From Bifidobacteriaceae bacterium (GTDB lineage Bacteria; Actinomycetota; Actinomycetes; Actinomycetales; WQXJ01), in assembly GCA_031270825.1 (NCBI GenBank), contig JAISXH010000059.1:28910-92909 (forward strand): DNA of 64,000 nt, written 5' to 3'. This document shows positions 46,218 to 54,199 of the stretch, one piece after another. A program made the translations under genes and the position numbers. Every line of letters starts with the position of its first letter. Positions within the stretch are counted from its first letter, which is position 1. Under the pieces are notes generated by a model. It had not been told where the DNA came from, made no database searches, and was given only the letters and a program-made list of their open reading frames with translations.

Positions 46218-48545
46218 GTGCTTCGCCGACTTGATGTAACGAGTTCTTGGCGGTCGCTGGATGTGGGGTTCTGGCCGCAAGATGTGCCGATGGGCCGACG
46301 CACGGTTGTGTATGGCCATAACGGTAGCGGCAAGTCCACGCTGGCGGATCTGCTGCTGTCCATCAGCCAACGCAGGTGTGCTGCCGAGGTGGTTTGGGAG
46401 GGCGCCGAGAAACGGATCACCCGAATCGGACGGGACAGTGAGGACGCCCCGCCGCCGATCGCGGTGTTCACGCGGACTTGGGTCGAGGCCAACCTTGCTC
46501 AGTTCCTTGACGGAGACAACGCGGCGGCGATCGTGACTCTTGGCGAGTCGGCGATCGAGTCGAAGAGGCGGGCGGAGCAACTGGCTGGGGAGTTGGTTCG
46601 ATTACGCGAAGTGGCTAGGGCCGCTGCAACGAAGCAGGACGATGAGGCTCGCCGCGCCGACCAGGCAGTTGAGCGGGTTCAGGCCGCGATAGTCGACCGC
46701 CTCCGACGGTTCGACTACGAGCGGTTCACCAAGAACCGGTACAACATGCCGAGGGTCAGGGACCTGCTTCGCGGCTGCGAAGGTGGTTTTCCGGATGATG
46801 CTGCTTGTGAGGCGGCTGTCGGCGTGCTGGAGGGTGGCGTGCCGGAGTCAGTCGGAAGCCTTACGCGGATGCCGGAGGAGATAGGGGAACGGCTCGGCGG
46901 ATTGTCCGCGATTCTCGGCGTGACTCCGTCGCGGCAGGCCATCGCGGAGCTGGAAAGCGATTCTGGCGCCCAAAGCTGGGTGGAAGACGGGCTGGCGCTG
47001 CACGGGGATCGCGAACGCTGCTTGTTCTGCGATGGCGCTGTCACGTCCGAGCGGCGGCAGCGGCTCGCCGCCCACTTCGATGAGAGTTGGCTGCGGATAC
47101 GGCACGACGCGACCGCGCTGCTCGCAGAGGTACAACGATACCGGCGCGCCCTCGCAGACTGGCATTCGACTCTCCCGGGAGCCTCATCCCTCGCGGTGGA
47201 CCTCCAGGGGAGATTCGCCGAGATCCTGGCCAGGGTCACGGGCGACGTCGAGGCTCGTGTCGCCGGTCTGTCAGCGGTGGAGCTTGCCCTCGAGGAGAAG
47301 ACCCGAGATCCGAATGCGACTCCTGCGGCGCCGGATTGGTCGGCCTCGGTCGGAGTCGTGGGATGGGATGAGCTTGAGGGAATCCTCAATGAGCACAACC
47401 GGAGAGCGGCGGACCACGACGCTCTCGCTGATGAGGCGAAGAAAGCGATCCTCAGCCATGTGGTGGGGTCGAACTGTGAGGAATTCAGGGGCCTGGAGAA
47501 GAAGGCCGAGGACGCCCGGGAGAAGGCGAAGGAAGTAGCCGACGCCGTCCGAGCCGCTGAATCTGAGCTTGATCGGCTCCGACAGGAGCAGTTCACTACG
47601 AAGGCGATGGCGGACAAGCTGACCAGCGACCTGGTGCGTGTCTACGGGAAGGACCACCTCAGCGTGGCCGTCACTGAGGACGGGAAGTCCTATGCCTGTC
47701 GCCGTCCCGATGGGCCCGCGACTCACCTGAGCCAGGGCGAGCGAACGACCCTGTCGCTTTTGTACTTCCTGCGGAACCTTCAGGACCAGCAAGGGCCGCA
47801 GGCAAAGCCGTCTGAGCGGATCGTAGTCGTTGACGACCCGTCCAGCTCGCTCGACAGGGAATCGTTGTTCGCTACCCACCAGTGGCTGCTTGACGCCCTT
47901 GAGCCCTTCGGCCAATTCGTGATCCTGACACACGACTTCGACCTGCTACGCCTGTTCATCAACTCCCACCGGACCGCGTGGGGCAAGTCACGGAAAGCCG
48001 TTGCCCAAGGCGACAGTGCCGAGGAGTTGTTCCCCAAGGCCGCGTTCCTGGAGATGTTCGCGGCGCCGTCCTCCGGCGCGCGCACATCGAGGATCGGTGC
48101 GCTGCCCGGATTGCTGCTCAAAAACACGTCCGAGTACACATACCTGTTCTCGATGGTCATGGCCGGTGTGGCCGACTCCGGGGACCACGAGCGTCTGTTC
48201 CTTCTGCCGAACGCGGCCCGCCGTGTTCTGGAGGTTTTCGCGAGCTACAAAGCCCCCCACCTGCCGGACTTCAGATCGCAACTCGAGTCCTTTGCGCAGA
48301 CCGGCGCGGGCGAGCCGTTCCGTGACGTCTACGACTTCTGCAACAGGTACTCCCACGGTGAAGGGCGCGAGAGCGCCGATGCGCTCGACGCTCGAACCGT
48401 CCATGGGCAGATCCGGAGATGTATGGAGTTCCTCCGCACGGTTGATGACGAGCACTTCAAGAGGATGTGCCGGGCGGCGAGCATCGATGACGCCCATCCC
48501 CTTGTGGGCATCCATTCGCCGCCGACGGCGACTATGGGTTCCTGA
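46218..48545 (+). CDS. AAA_13-type ATPase with coiled coil, candidate defence protein
   Basis: This 775-residue protein has the Walker A motif GHNGSGKST at ~residue 33. A coiled-coil region around 110-480 carries a CLFCDG pair (CxxC, ~272), as in RloC/PrrC-like ATPases. An ABC-like LSQGERTTLSLLYFL signature, Walker B IVVVDDPSSSLD and the switch ILTHDFDLLRLF follow. The C-terminal domain has LPNAARRVLEVF and NRYSHGE. Known relatives include RloC-type phage-restriction proteins, but I cannot see an anticodon nuclease domain with certainty. Codon use is less GC-rich than in the neighbours. TAGGAT lies 6 nt before GTG 46218. It is the first gene inside the attachment site. Confidence 0.8.
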   Translation: MLRRLDVTSSWRSLDVGFWPQDVPMGRRTVVYGHNGSGKSTLADLLLSISQRRCAAEVVWEGAEKRITRIGRDSEDAPPPIAVFTRTWVEANLAQFLDGDNAAAIVTLGESAIESKRRAEQLAGELVRLREVARAAATKQDDEARRADQAVERVQAAIVDRLRRFDYERFTKNRYNMPRVRDLLRGCEGGFPDDAACEAAVGVLEGGVPESVGSLTRMPEEIGERLGGLSAILGVTPSRQAIAELESDSGAQSWVEDGLALHGDRERCLFCDGAVTSERRQRLAAHFDESWLRIRHDATALLAEVQRYRRALADWHSTLPGASSLAVDLQGRFAEILARVTGDVEARVAGLSAVELALEEKTRDPNATPAAPDWSASVGVVGWDELEGILNEHNRRAADHDALADEAKKAILSHVVGSNCEEFRGLEKKAEDAREKAKEVADAVRAAESELDRLRQEQFTTKAMADKLTSDLVRVYGKDHLSVAVTEDGKSYACRRPDGPATHLSQGERTTLSLLYFLRNLQDQQGPQAKPSERIVVVDDPSSSLDRESLFATHQWLLDALEPFGQFVILTHDFDLLRLFINSHRTAWGKSRKAVAQGDSAEELFPKAAFLEMFAAPSSGARTSRIGALPGLLLKNTSEYTYLFSMVMAGVADSGDHERLFLLPNAARRVLEVFASYKAPHLPDFRSQLESFAQTGAGEPFRDVYDFCNRYSHGEGRESADALDARTVHGQIRRCMEFLRTVDDEHFKRMCRAASIDDAHPLVGIHSPPTATMGS

Positions 48546-48744
48546 AGCATTCACAGCGTCCCTACCGCCCAACGCCGGGGTGTCGATCAGGGTGTTGGGG
48601 CCACCTCCTGCCGGTGGCGATCAGCGAGGCCACAGCGATGCGGGCGGTCGCGGCCCGGTGAGTTGAGCGGGCCCCCGGTGCCTTGGGCAGGTTTCCGCAC
48701 CTTGGGGGCGTGCTTGATGCTTGCCTCCTTGGCCGGTGGTCGCG

Positions 48745-49797
48745 GTGACGTTTGGCGTGTTGCCGTTCCCGGTGCTGGACACGGGGCGGGTGAGGTTGTT
48801 CGTGGGCGACGCGGTCGCGTTGCTGCCGTTGTTGGGCGCCTCCTGGGCTGACGCGGTGGTGACCGACCCGCCTTACGGGCTCGAGTTCGCGGGGCATGGT
48901 TGGGACGCGCGCGCCGGGTTCGCGGCATCCCTGCCGGGCGTGGACTTGTCGGGGCTGTCGGATGGGGAGGTGTTCGAGGCGTGGTGCGCCGCGTGGGCGG
49001 CGGGCGCGTTGTCGTGTCTGCGGCCGGGCTGTCATTTGGTGGCGTTCGGTGGGACGAGGACGTGGCATCGGCTGGTGGCGGGTGTGGAGGGGGCGGGGTT
49101 CGAGGTCCGCGACCAGATCGCCTGGTTGTACTCGTCGGGGGTCCCGAAGTCGTTGGATCTGTCGAACGCGGCCGACCGGGCACTGGGGGTGGAACGGGCG
49201 GACCGGGAAGTGGTGGTCTCGGAGCGGGACACGGTCCTGGGCGCCACCAGGAGGGTGGTCTCGAAGGGCGAGCCGGTCACGGATCAGGCGCGGGCGTTGG
49301 AGGGTTGGGGGACGGGGTTGAAGCCCGCGTTCGAGCCGATCTTGGTGGCCCGCAAGCCATGCGACGGCGGGGTGGTCGCCAACGTCCTCGCGCATGGGAC
49401 TGGCGGGTTGAACATCGCCCGGTCCAGGACGGCGGGAGGCCGCTGGCCCGCTAACGTCGCGTTGGACGCGGCCCAGGCGGCCCGGTTGGACGCGCTCGCG
49501 GGGGCGGGCGTGGCGGGGCGGTTCCCGGTGTTCCACTACTCGTCGAAGGCTTCCCAGCGGGAACGGCCGCGCGTGTCCGGCGTGTCGCACGCGACGGTGA
49601 AACCGGTCGGGTTGATGCGTTGGCTGGTCGGGTTGGTGACGCCCCGAGGCGGGGTGGTGTTGGAGCCGTTCGCCGGTTCCGGGGCGACGGTCGAGGCGGC
49701 GGTGGCGGAGGGGATGAGCGTGGTCGCCGTCGAGAAGGACCCGGCCTACGCGCCGTTGGTCCAGGCCCGGTTGGATCGGATCGCGGACACGATTTGA
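48745..49797 (+). CDS. DNA (adenine/cytosine-N4) methyltransferase, beta-type order
   Basis: The protein has about 350 residues. The catalytic motif DPPYGLEF comes first (~residue 35) and the SAM-binding FAGSGATVEAAVAEGMSVVAVEKD last, the order of beta-class amino-methyltransferases. LEGWGTGLKPAFEPILVARKP is typical of this group. No restriction enzyme is adjacent, so it looks like an orphan methylase of the element. GTG 48745 is the most plausible start, but no good ribosome binding site is visible; TTG 48721 is an alternative. Confidence 0.85.
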   Translation: MTFGVLPFPVLDTGRVRLFVGDAVALLPLLGASWADAVVTDPPYGLEFAGHGWDARAGFAASLPGVDLSGLSDGEVFEAWCAAWAAGALSCLRPGCHLVAFGGTRTWHRLVAGVEGAGFEVRDQIAWLYSSGVPKSLDLSNAADRALGVERADREVVVSERDTVLGATRRVVSKGEPVTDQARALEGWGTGLKPAFEPILVARKPCDGGVVANVLAHGTGGLNIARSRTAGGRWPANVALDAAQAARLDALAGAGVAGRFPVFHYSSKASQRERPRVSGVSHATVKPVGLMRWLVGLVTPRGGVVLEPFAGSGATVEAAVAEGMSVVAVEKDPAYAPLVQARLDRIADTI

Positions 49798-49957
49798 GGG
49801 TTCCCGGGAGCTGGAGGGAACATGCCACACCACCAGGGCGCCGGCGCCGGCGCCCCTTGTGGGGGCGGGGCGCACCTGGGGGGCGGGCGCCGACGAGCGG
49901 CGCCGCGACCACCGCCCCGCCCGGCCCTGGGGGCCCGGGCTAGGCGGGGAGAAGGGG

Positions 49958-51511
49958 ATGGGCATGGCTGACGATGACGGCGTCGGGGATGGGGTTGTGA
50001 CTGTGGGGGCGGTGTTCGCCGGCCCGGACGCGGACCCGGAGTGTTTCGCGTCTAGGAACCGGGGAGTGGTCGAGGCGGCGGTGGCCGACACGATCCGGGG
50101 CCTGGCCGGGAGCGGCGGGCGCCCGGCGGGCGCGCCGGTGGGCGACGGCCCGGCCGCGTGGTCGGACGCCGCCGAGGCGTGGGGCTCAGGGGTGTGGTCC
50201 GAGATCGCGGACCTGCGGGTGGCGGGGTTGGGCGCGGACGGCGGCGTGGTGTGGGTCGCCGCCGTGGTCGACGGGTCCAGGGATGTCCGCCTGTTGGCGG
50301 CCGCCGGCCAGGAGGAATTGTTGGGGATGGTCGCGGAGGCGTTGGACGAGGGGTTGGCGTCGAGGCGGGCCGGCGTTGACGCGGAGGCGTTCACGGCGGT
50401 GCACGGGCCGCCGCCGGGCCGCCTGGGCGCGTTGATTGCTTGGGTCGACGCCCACCAGCGGGCGCTCGGCCGCCCGGCGGTCACGTTCGGCGCCGTCCCG
50501 GTCGCCGCCGCGCCGCCCCCCGCCGGGGACGCCCCGGTGGCGGGGACCGGGCCGGCTGGTGGGACGGTGGTGGTGGAGATGCCGGCGGTGTGGGCCGACC
50601 TGTCGGGCTCCCCGGTGGCGGTCATGGTCTCGGAGGCGTTCCGGGAGGCCCCGGCCAGGGCCGGGTTCCCCGCCGGGCCGGACGGGGACGGGCTCTGGGA
50701 GGAGGAGATGGAGGCGTGGCGCGGCGAGTGTTTGGAGTTGGCGTCCGCGGTGGCGAACCTGCCCGATATCTTGGACCGCCTCGACCTGCTGGAGCACCAA
50801 AACAGCGTCCTGGCGCGCCGTCTCGCCGCCGACCCGCTCCCAGAACGGCCCCGAACCGCGGGCGGCTGGCGGGGTTTGGGGGCTTGGGTCGGCGAGTTCG
50901 TGTCGGCGGCCGCCCGCCGGGAGGAGGCTGTGGCGAGGTGGCGGGACGCGGTCCGCCAAACCCCGCAGACGGCCCTCGGGATGCGTGATCTGGTCGAGGA
51001 CCAGGCCCGCGCCTTGGCGGCCGCGCTCGCCGACCTGTCCGCCCCGGGCGGCGCCGGCGGCCGGTCGTTGGCGGAGCGGGGCCTCGACCGGGCGGGCCGG
51101 GACGAGGTGGCGCGCCTGTTCGCGTCCGGCCGGGCGGCGGTGGAGGTCGGCGGCTTCGCCGGTGCGGAGTTCGACTGCCGGGGAGGGGGTGGCCGGGCGT
51201 GGGAGCGGCTCGAACCGGGCTGGTATGAGGCGGCCGCTCTGGACGGCGCCGCCCCGGCCGCGGTGGTGGTGGGCCGCGACCCCCGCGGCGGCGGCGGTCT
51301 CGTGTCGGGGGCTTACAAGCTCGACACGGCCACGGTCGCGCTGCTCGCCCCCGTCCGGCGGCTCGCCGCCGACGCCGCCCGGAACACCGCCACAACCGAG
51401 GGGCCGCAGGCCCGGCCGCGGGCCGCCCGACCGGCGACGCTTGCCCCGCTGGACGTGTTCGGGCGGGCGCCGGACGCGTGTGGCCGCCAGGCCGGGGGGT
51501 TGGGGTTGTGA
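49958..51511 (+). CDS. Unrecognised element protein A (Ala/Gly-rich, LAPLDxFG terminus)
   Basis: I do not recognise this 517-residue protein. The N-terminal ~150 residues have alternating strands and helices (VVTVGAVFAG, ADLRVAGLGADGGVVWVAAVVD). A proline-rich linker follows, then a helical region with DILDRLDLLEHQNSVLARRLA (possible coiled coil). A final domain ends TLAPLDVFGRAPD. The next protein shares the N-terminal pattern and the LAPLDxFG ending. ATG 49958 follows GGAGAAGG; ATG 49964 is the alternative. No signal peptide or membrane helix is apparent. Its stop overlaps the next start (GTGA). Confidence 0.65.
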   Translation: MGMADDDGVGDGVVTVGAVFAGPDADPECFASRNRGVVEAAVADTIRGLAGSGGRPAGAPVGDGPAAWSDAAEAWGSGVWSEIADLRVAGLGADGGVVWVAAVVDGSRDVRLLAAAGQEELLGMVAEALDEGLASRRAGVDAEAFTAVHGPPPGRLGALIAWVDAHQRALGRPAVTFGAVPVAAAPPPAGDAPVAGTGPAGGTVVVEMPAVWADLSGSPVAVMVSEAFREAPARAGFPAGPDGDGLWEEEMEAWRGECLELASAVANLPDILDRLDLLEHQNSVLARRLAADPLPERPRTAGGWRGLGAWVGEFVSAAARREEAVARWRDAVRQTPQTALGMRDLVEDQARALAAALADLSAPGGAGGRSLAERGLDRAGRDEVARLFASGRAAVEVGGFAGAEFDCRGGGGRAWERLEPGWYEAAALDGAAPAAVVVGRDPRGGGGLVSGAYKLDTATVALLAPVRRLAADAARNTATTEGPQARPRAARPATLAPLDVFGRAPDACGRQAGGLGL

Positions 51512-52278
51512 ACGGGGACCAGCTCCCCCAGGCTGGCCCGGATCGGCGGACAGGCCGCGGAGGGGACGGCGGCACGACGGCGTCCGGCGGCGCCGGGGAC
51601 GGTGGCGCGGATGTGGGCGCGCCGACCGGGGGCTCGGTGGTGTCGGTGGCGGTCGGGGCGGTGTTGAGGGAGGGATGGGATGGGCGGCTGCCCTCCGTGG
51701 TGTTGGCGGACCGGGACCGGGACCGGTTGGCGCGCCGCCTGGCCGACACGCTCGCCGAGGCCGCGGCCGGCTCGGGGGACCCCGAGTGGGAGGAGTTCTT
51801 GGCGGCCCGGCCTTTGCCCGGCCCGGGCGCCAGGCCCGCCGAGGTCGGGGCGTGGCTGGGGTTGGCGCGTTGGACCGGCGGGGCCGAGCTGGTCCGCGAC
51901 GAGGCGCTGGTCCCCGGGCTCGGTCCGGGCCCGGCGGTGTTGCGGGTCGCGGTCGTCCGCGACGGCGGCGGGGAGACCGCGCTGGTCCTCGCCGACACCG
52001 ACGAGCGGAGGCTGCGGCGGCGGGTCGCCGAGATCGCGTGGGGGACCTGGGCCGAGCGGACCGGCACAGGCGGCGCGCCCCCCCGCCCCGGCGCCGCGCC
52101 GACAGGGTTGACCGGGTTTGTCGCCGCAGCCGACCTGCCCGCCGCCCCGCTGCTCGCGTCCGCCGGGCACCAACCGGCGCCAATCGGCGCCCGGGCGGGC
52201 GGGGGCCGGTTGGCGCCGTTGGACGCGTTCGGGAACCGGCCCCACCAGCCCCCAAGTCCCCCCGCGCCCAGCCTCTGA
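51508..52278 (+). CDS. Unrecognised element protein B, related to protein A
   Basis: The protein has 256 residues. After a ~40-residue disordered N-terminus it reads VVSVAVGAVLREG ... DRDRLARRLADTLAEAAAGSGDPEWEEFLAAR, then PAVLRVAVVRDGGGETALVLADTDERRLRRRVAEIA. A Pro-rich linker and RLAPLDAFGNRP close it. The strand-helix order and the terminal motif parallel protein A, suggesting a duplicated domain. Coupling by GTGA overlap suggests the two act together. A strong inverted repeat follows the stop by two bases. Confidence 0.65.
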   Translation: MNGDQLPQAGPDRRTGRGGDGGTTASGGAGDGGADVGAPTGGSVVSVAVGAVLREGWDGRLPSVVLADRDRDRLARRLADTLAEAAAGSGDPEWEEFLAARPLPGPGARPAEVGAWLGLARWTGGAELVRDEALVPGLGPGPAVLRVAVVRDGGGETALVLADTDERRLRRRVAEIAWGTWAERTGTGGAPPRPGAAPTGLTGFVAAADLPAAPLLASAGHQPAPIGARAGGGRLAPLDAFGNRPHQPPSPPAPSL

Positions 52279-52280
52279 GC

Positions 52281-52320
52281 GCCGGCCTGTCCCAACCCAG
52301 GTGCGGCGGGACAGGCCGGC
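52281..52320 (+). terminator. 13-bp inverted repeat after protein B
   Basis: GCCGGCCTGTCCC (52281-52293) and GGGACAGGCCGGC (52308-52320) are perfect complements around a 14-nt loop, starting two bases after the stop codon. The stem is very stable but has no T-tract, so it could terminate, stabilise the 3' end, or be a protein site. Confidence 0.5.
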
Positions 52321-52866
52321 GATGGGTTGGACGCCGCCACAAAGGGGGGAAGGCGCGCCCAAGCCAGGCGCGCCCCGGCTGGGCGTGTTCGTGCGCAAGG
52401 TGTTTCCCAGTTCGAGCACGTGGGCGCCGCCATTGTCAGTCAGCGTTGCCCGGTTCCCGCTTTCAGCGGACCCGGTTTCCTTTTCCAGCGCCGCCTCCCA
52501 GGGACGAGCCCCCGCCGAACCGGCGACCGGTCGGGCGCCGCCCGCGGCCCGCGGCGGACGTCGGAGGCGGCGTCGCCCGGCAGATGCCCGGGCTCCACGT
52601 CTCCGCGCTCCGTCTTCCCCGAGTTGCCGCCAGCCTTGACGGCTCCGTCCCGCCGGCCGCGGGTGGGAGGCCGGCGGCTGGCGGCGCCCGGCGCCCGGCG
52701 TGGCCGGGATGCCGCTGGCGGGAGGGCCGCGGGCGGCGCCGCCACCGCGGTCCGCGGCGTTCTCGGCGCCGTCGCGTGGCGCGGCGGGTTGGCAGTCGCG
52801 GCACCCGCCCCGGGGCGGGTCTGGTCCCGCCGGTGGGCGCGGGTGTGGGCCGCGCACCTGGGGGGC
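52321..52866. other. GC-rich stretch without a supported gene
   Basis: All frames are open for long distances because of base composition. The frame continuous with the ParB-like gene (from 52327) gives an Arg/Pro/Gly-rich text with no recognisable domain before residue ~180, and the minus-strand frames are equally featureless. The only ribosome-binding-like G-run is at the right end. Confidence 0.4.
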
Positions 52867-54072
52867 GTGAGCGAATCAGACAGCCCAAGGGCGGGCGGAG
52901 GCGGGTTCTTGATACCTGCCCAGCCGGTCGGCGGCATCCAGACCGGCGGGGGGTTCCGCGCCGACGTGGGGGACGTGGCCGCGTTGGAGGACTCGATCCG
53001 CCGCCTCGGGCTGCTCAGCCCCGTGGTCGTCACCCCCGGCCTGGCGTTGGTGTCCGGGGCCAGGCGGCTCGCCGCGGTTGCGCGGCTCGGCTGGGAGGCG
53101 GTGCCGGCGTGGGTCGCGGAGGGCGTCTCGGACCGGTTGAGCCAAGTGTTGGCGGCCCGCGACATTGACGGGCTGCGCAAAGCCCTCACCCCGATAGAGC
53201 AGGCCGAGCTGTACGCCGAACTGGAGGAACTGCTCGCCGCCGAGGCCCGCCGCCGCAAACAAGCCACCCAATACAAACCCGGCCACCCCGCCGCCCACGC
53301 CGCGGCCGGCGCGCCCGGGACGCCCCCCGACCCGCGGACGCCGGCGCCGGGTCCTGGTCCCGGTGATTCACCGGGACCAGCCGAACCGGCCAGCGGCAGG
53401 CGCGTCCCCGCTGACGGCGGCCCCGCCCGCCCTGGGCCGGGCGTCATGGCCCCGCCTGCGGGGAGGGTCGGCGGGCCGGGTCCGGGCGAGGCCCGGGTCG
53501 AGGCGGCCAAACGGGTGACGGGCCGGGACTCGCATCAACGGTTGGAGCGGATCAACGAGTTGCGGGCGATCGCCGCCGACCCTCTGGAAGACGCGCTGGT
53601 GCGGGAGGCAGCCGCCGACGCCCTGGTCGAGTTGAACCAGGACGGGAGGGTCGACCCCCGCTGGCAGAGGGTCAAACTCGCCCAAGCGTTGGCCGGGCTG
53701 CGCCGCGCCGCCCAAGACCCCAGCGTCCCCGACCAGGCGCGCGCCGCCGCTGGGGCCGCGATCCAGGACGTGTCTGGGCAGCCGGGGGTGCCGGAGGCGT
53801 TGCGGGAGGTCAGACGGGCCGCCGCCGAGGTCGCCCGCCTTCGCGGGGCCGCCCCCGGGCCGGGGCGGCCCGCCTCGGACCCGGAAGCGGCGGGCCGCCG
53901 CCAGGTCCGCCAACTGGTGGAGGCGTTGCGCCGCGAGCACGGCTGGTGGGACCGGTCCGACCCCGCCTTGTTCGGGCGGCTCGCCGACCAAGACCAATGG
54001 GCGGTCCTGACCACCCACGTGGCCGGGGCGGCCCAGTTCCTCGACCGGGCCGCCGCCGCCCGCCAACCATGA
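52867..54072 (+). CDS. ParB/Spo0J-like N-terminal domain protein
   Basis: The protein has about 401 residues. Residues ~15-85 match the ParB nuclease-like fold: FRADVGDVAALEDSIRRLGLLSPVVVTPGLALVSGARRLAAVARLGWEAVPAWV (the GxRR-type loop is GARRLAA). A helical part follows (RKALTPIEQAELYAELEEL). A long Pro/Gly-rich linker leads to a helical C-terminus (ERINELRAIAADPLEDALVREAAADALVEL). No ParA is adjacent, so partition or a ParB-like CTPase/nuclease role in transfer are both possible. GTG 52867 was chosen after CTGGGGGG; the upstream frame looks non-coding. Confidence 0.7.
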   Translation: MSESDSPRAGGGGFLIPAQPVGGIQTGGGFRADVGDVAALEDSIRRLGLLSPVVVTPGLALVSGARRLAAVARLGWEAVPAWVAEGVSDRLSQVLAARDIDGLRKALTPIEQAELYAELEELLAAEARRRKQATQYKPGHPAAHAAAGAPGTPPDPRTPAPGPGPGDSPGPAEPASGRRVPADGGPARPGPGVMAPPAGRVGGPGPGEARVEAAKRVTGRDSHQRLERINELRAIAADPLEDALVREAAADALVELNQDGRVDPRWQRVKLAQALAGLRRAAQDPSVPDQARAAAGAAIQDVSGQPGVPEALREVRRAAAEVARLRGAAPGPGRPASDPEAAGRRQVRQLVEALRREHGWWDRSDPALFGRLADQDQWAVLTTHVAGAAQFLDRAAAARQP

Positions 54073-54199
54073 CCGAGTCCACCCGTGGCGCGGCGGCCCG
54101 CGCCACGTCCCGCGACGACAGGCCCCGCCCCCCGCGGGGCGCAGACCAGGAACCATCGGGGCGCCGTTGGAGGCGCTTGAACCAGAAAGGAACCACAAG

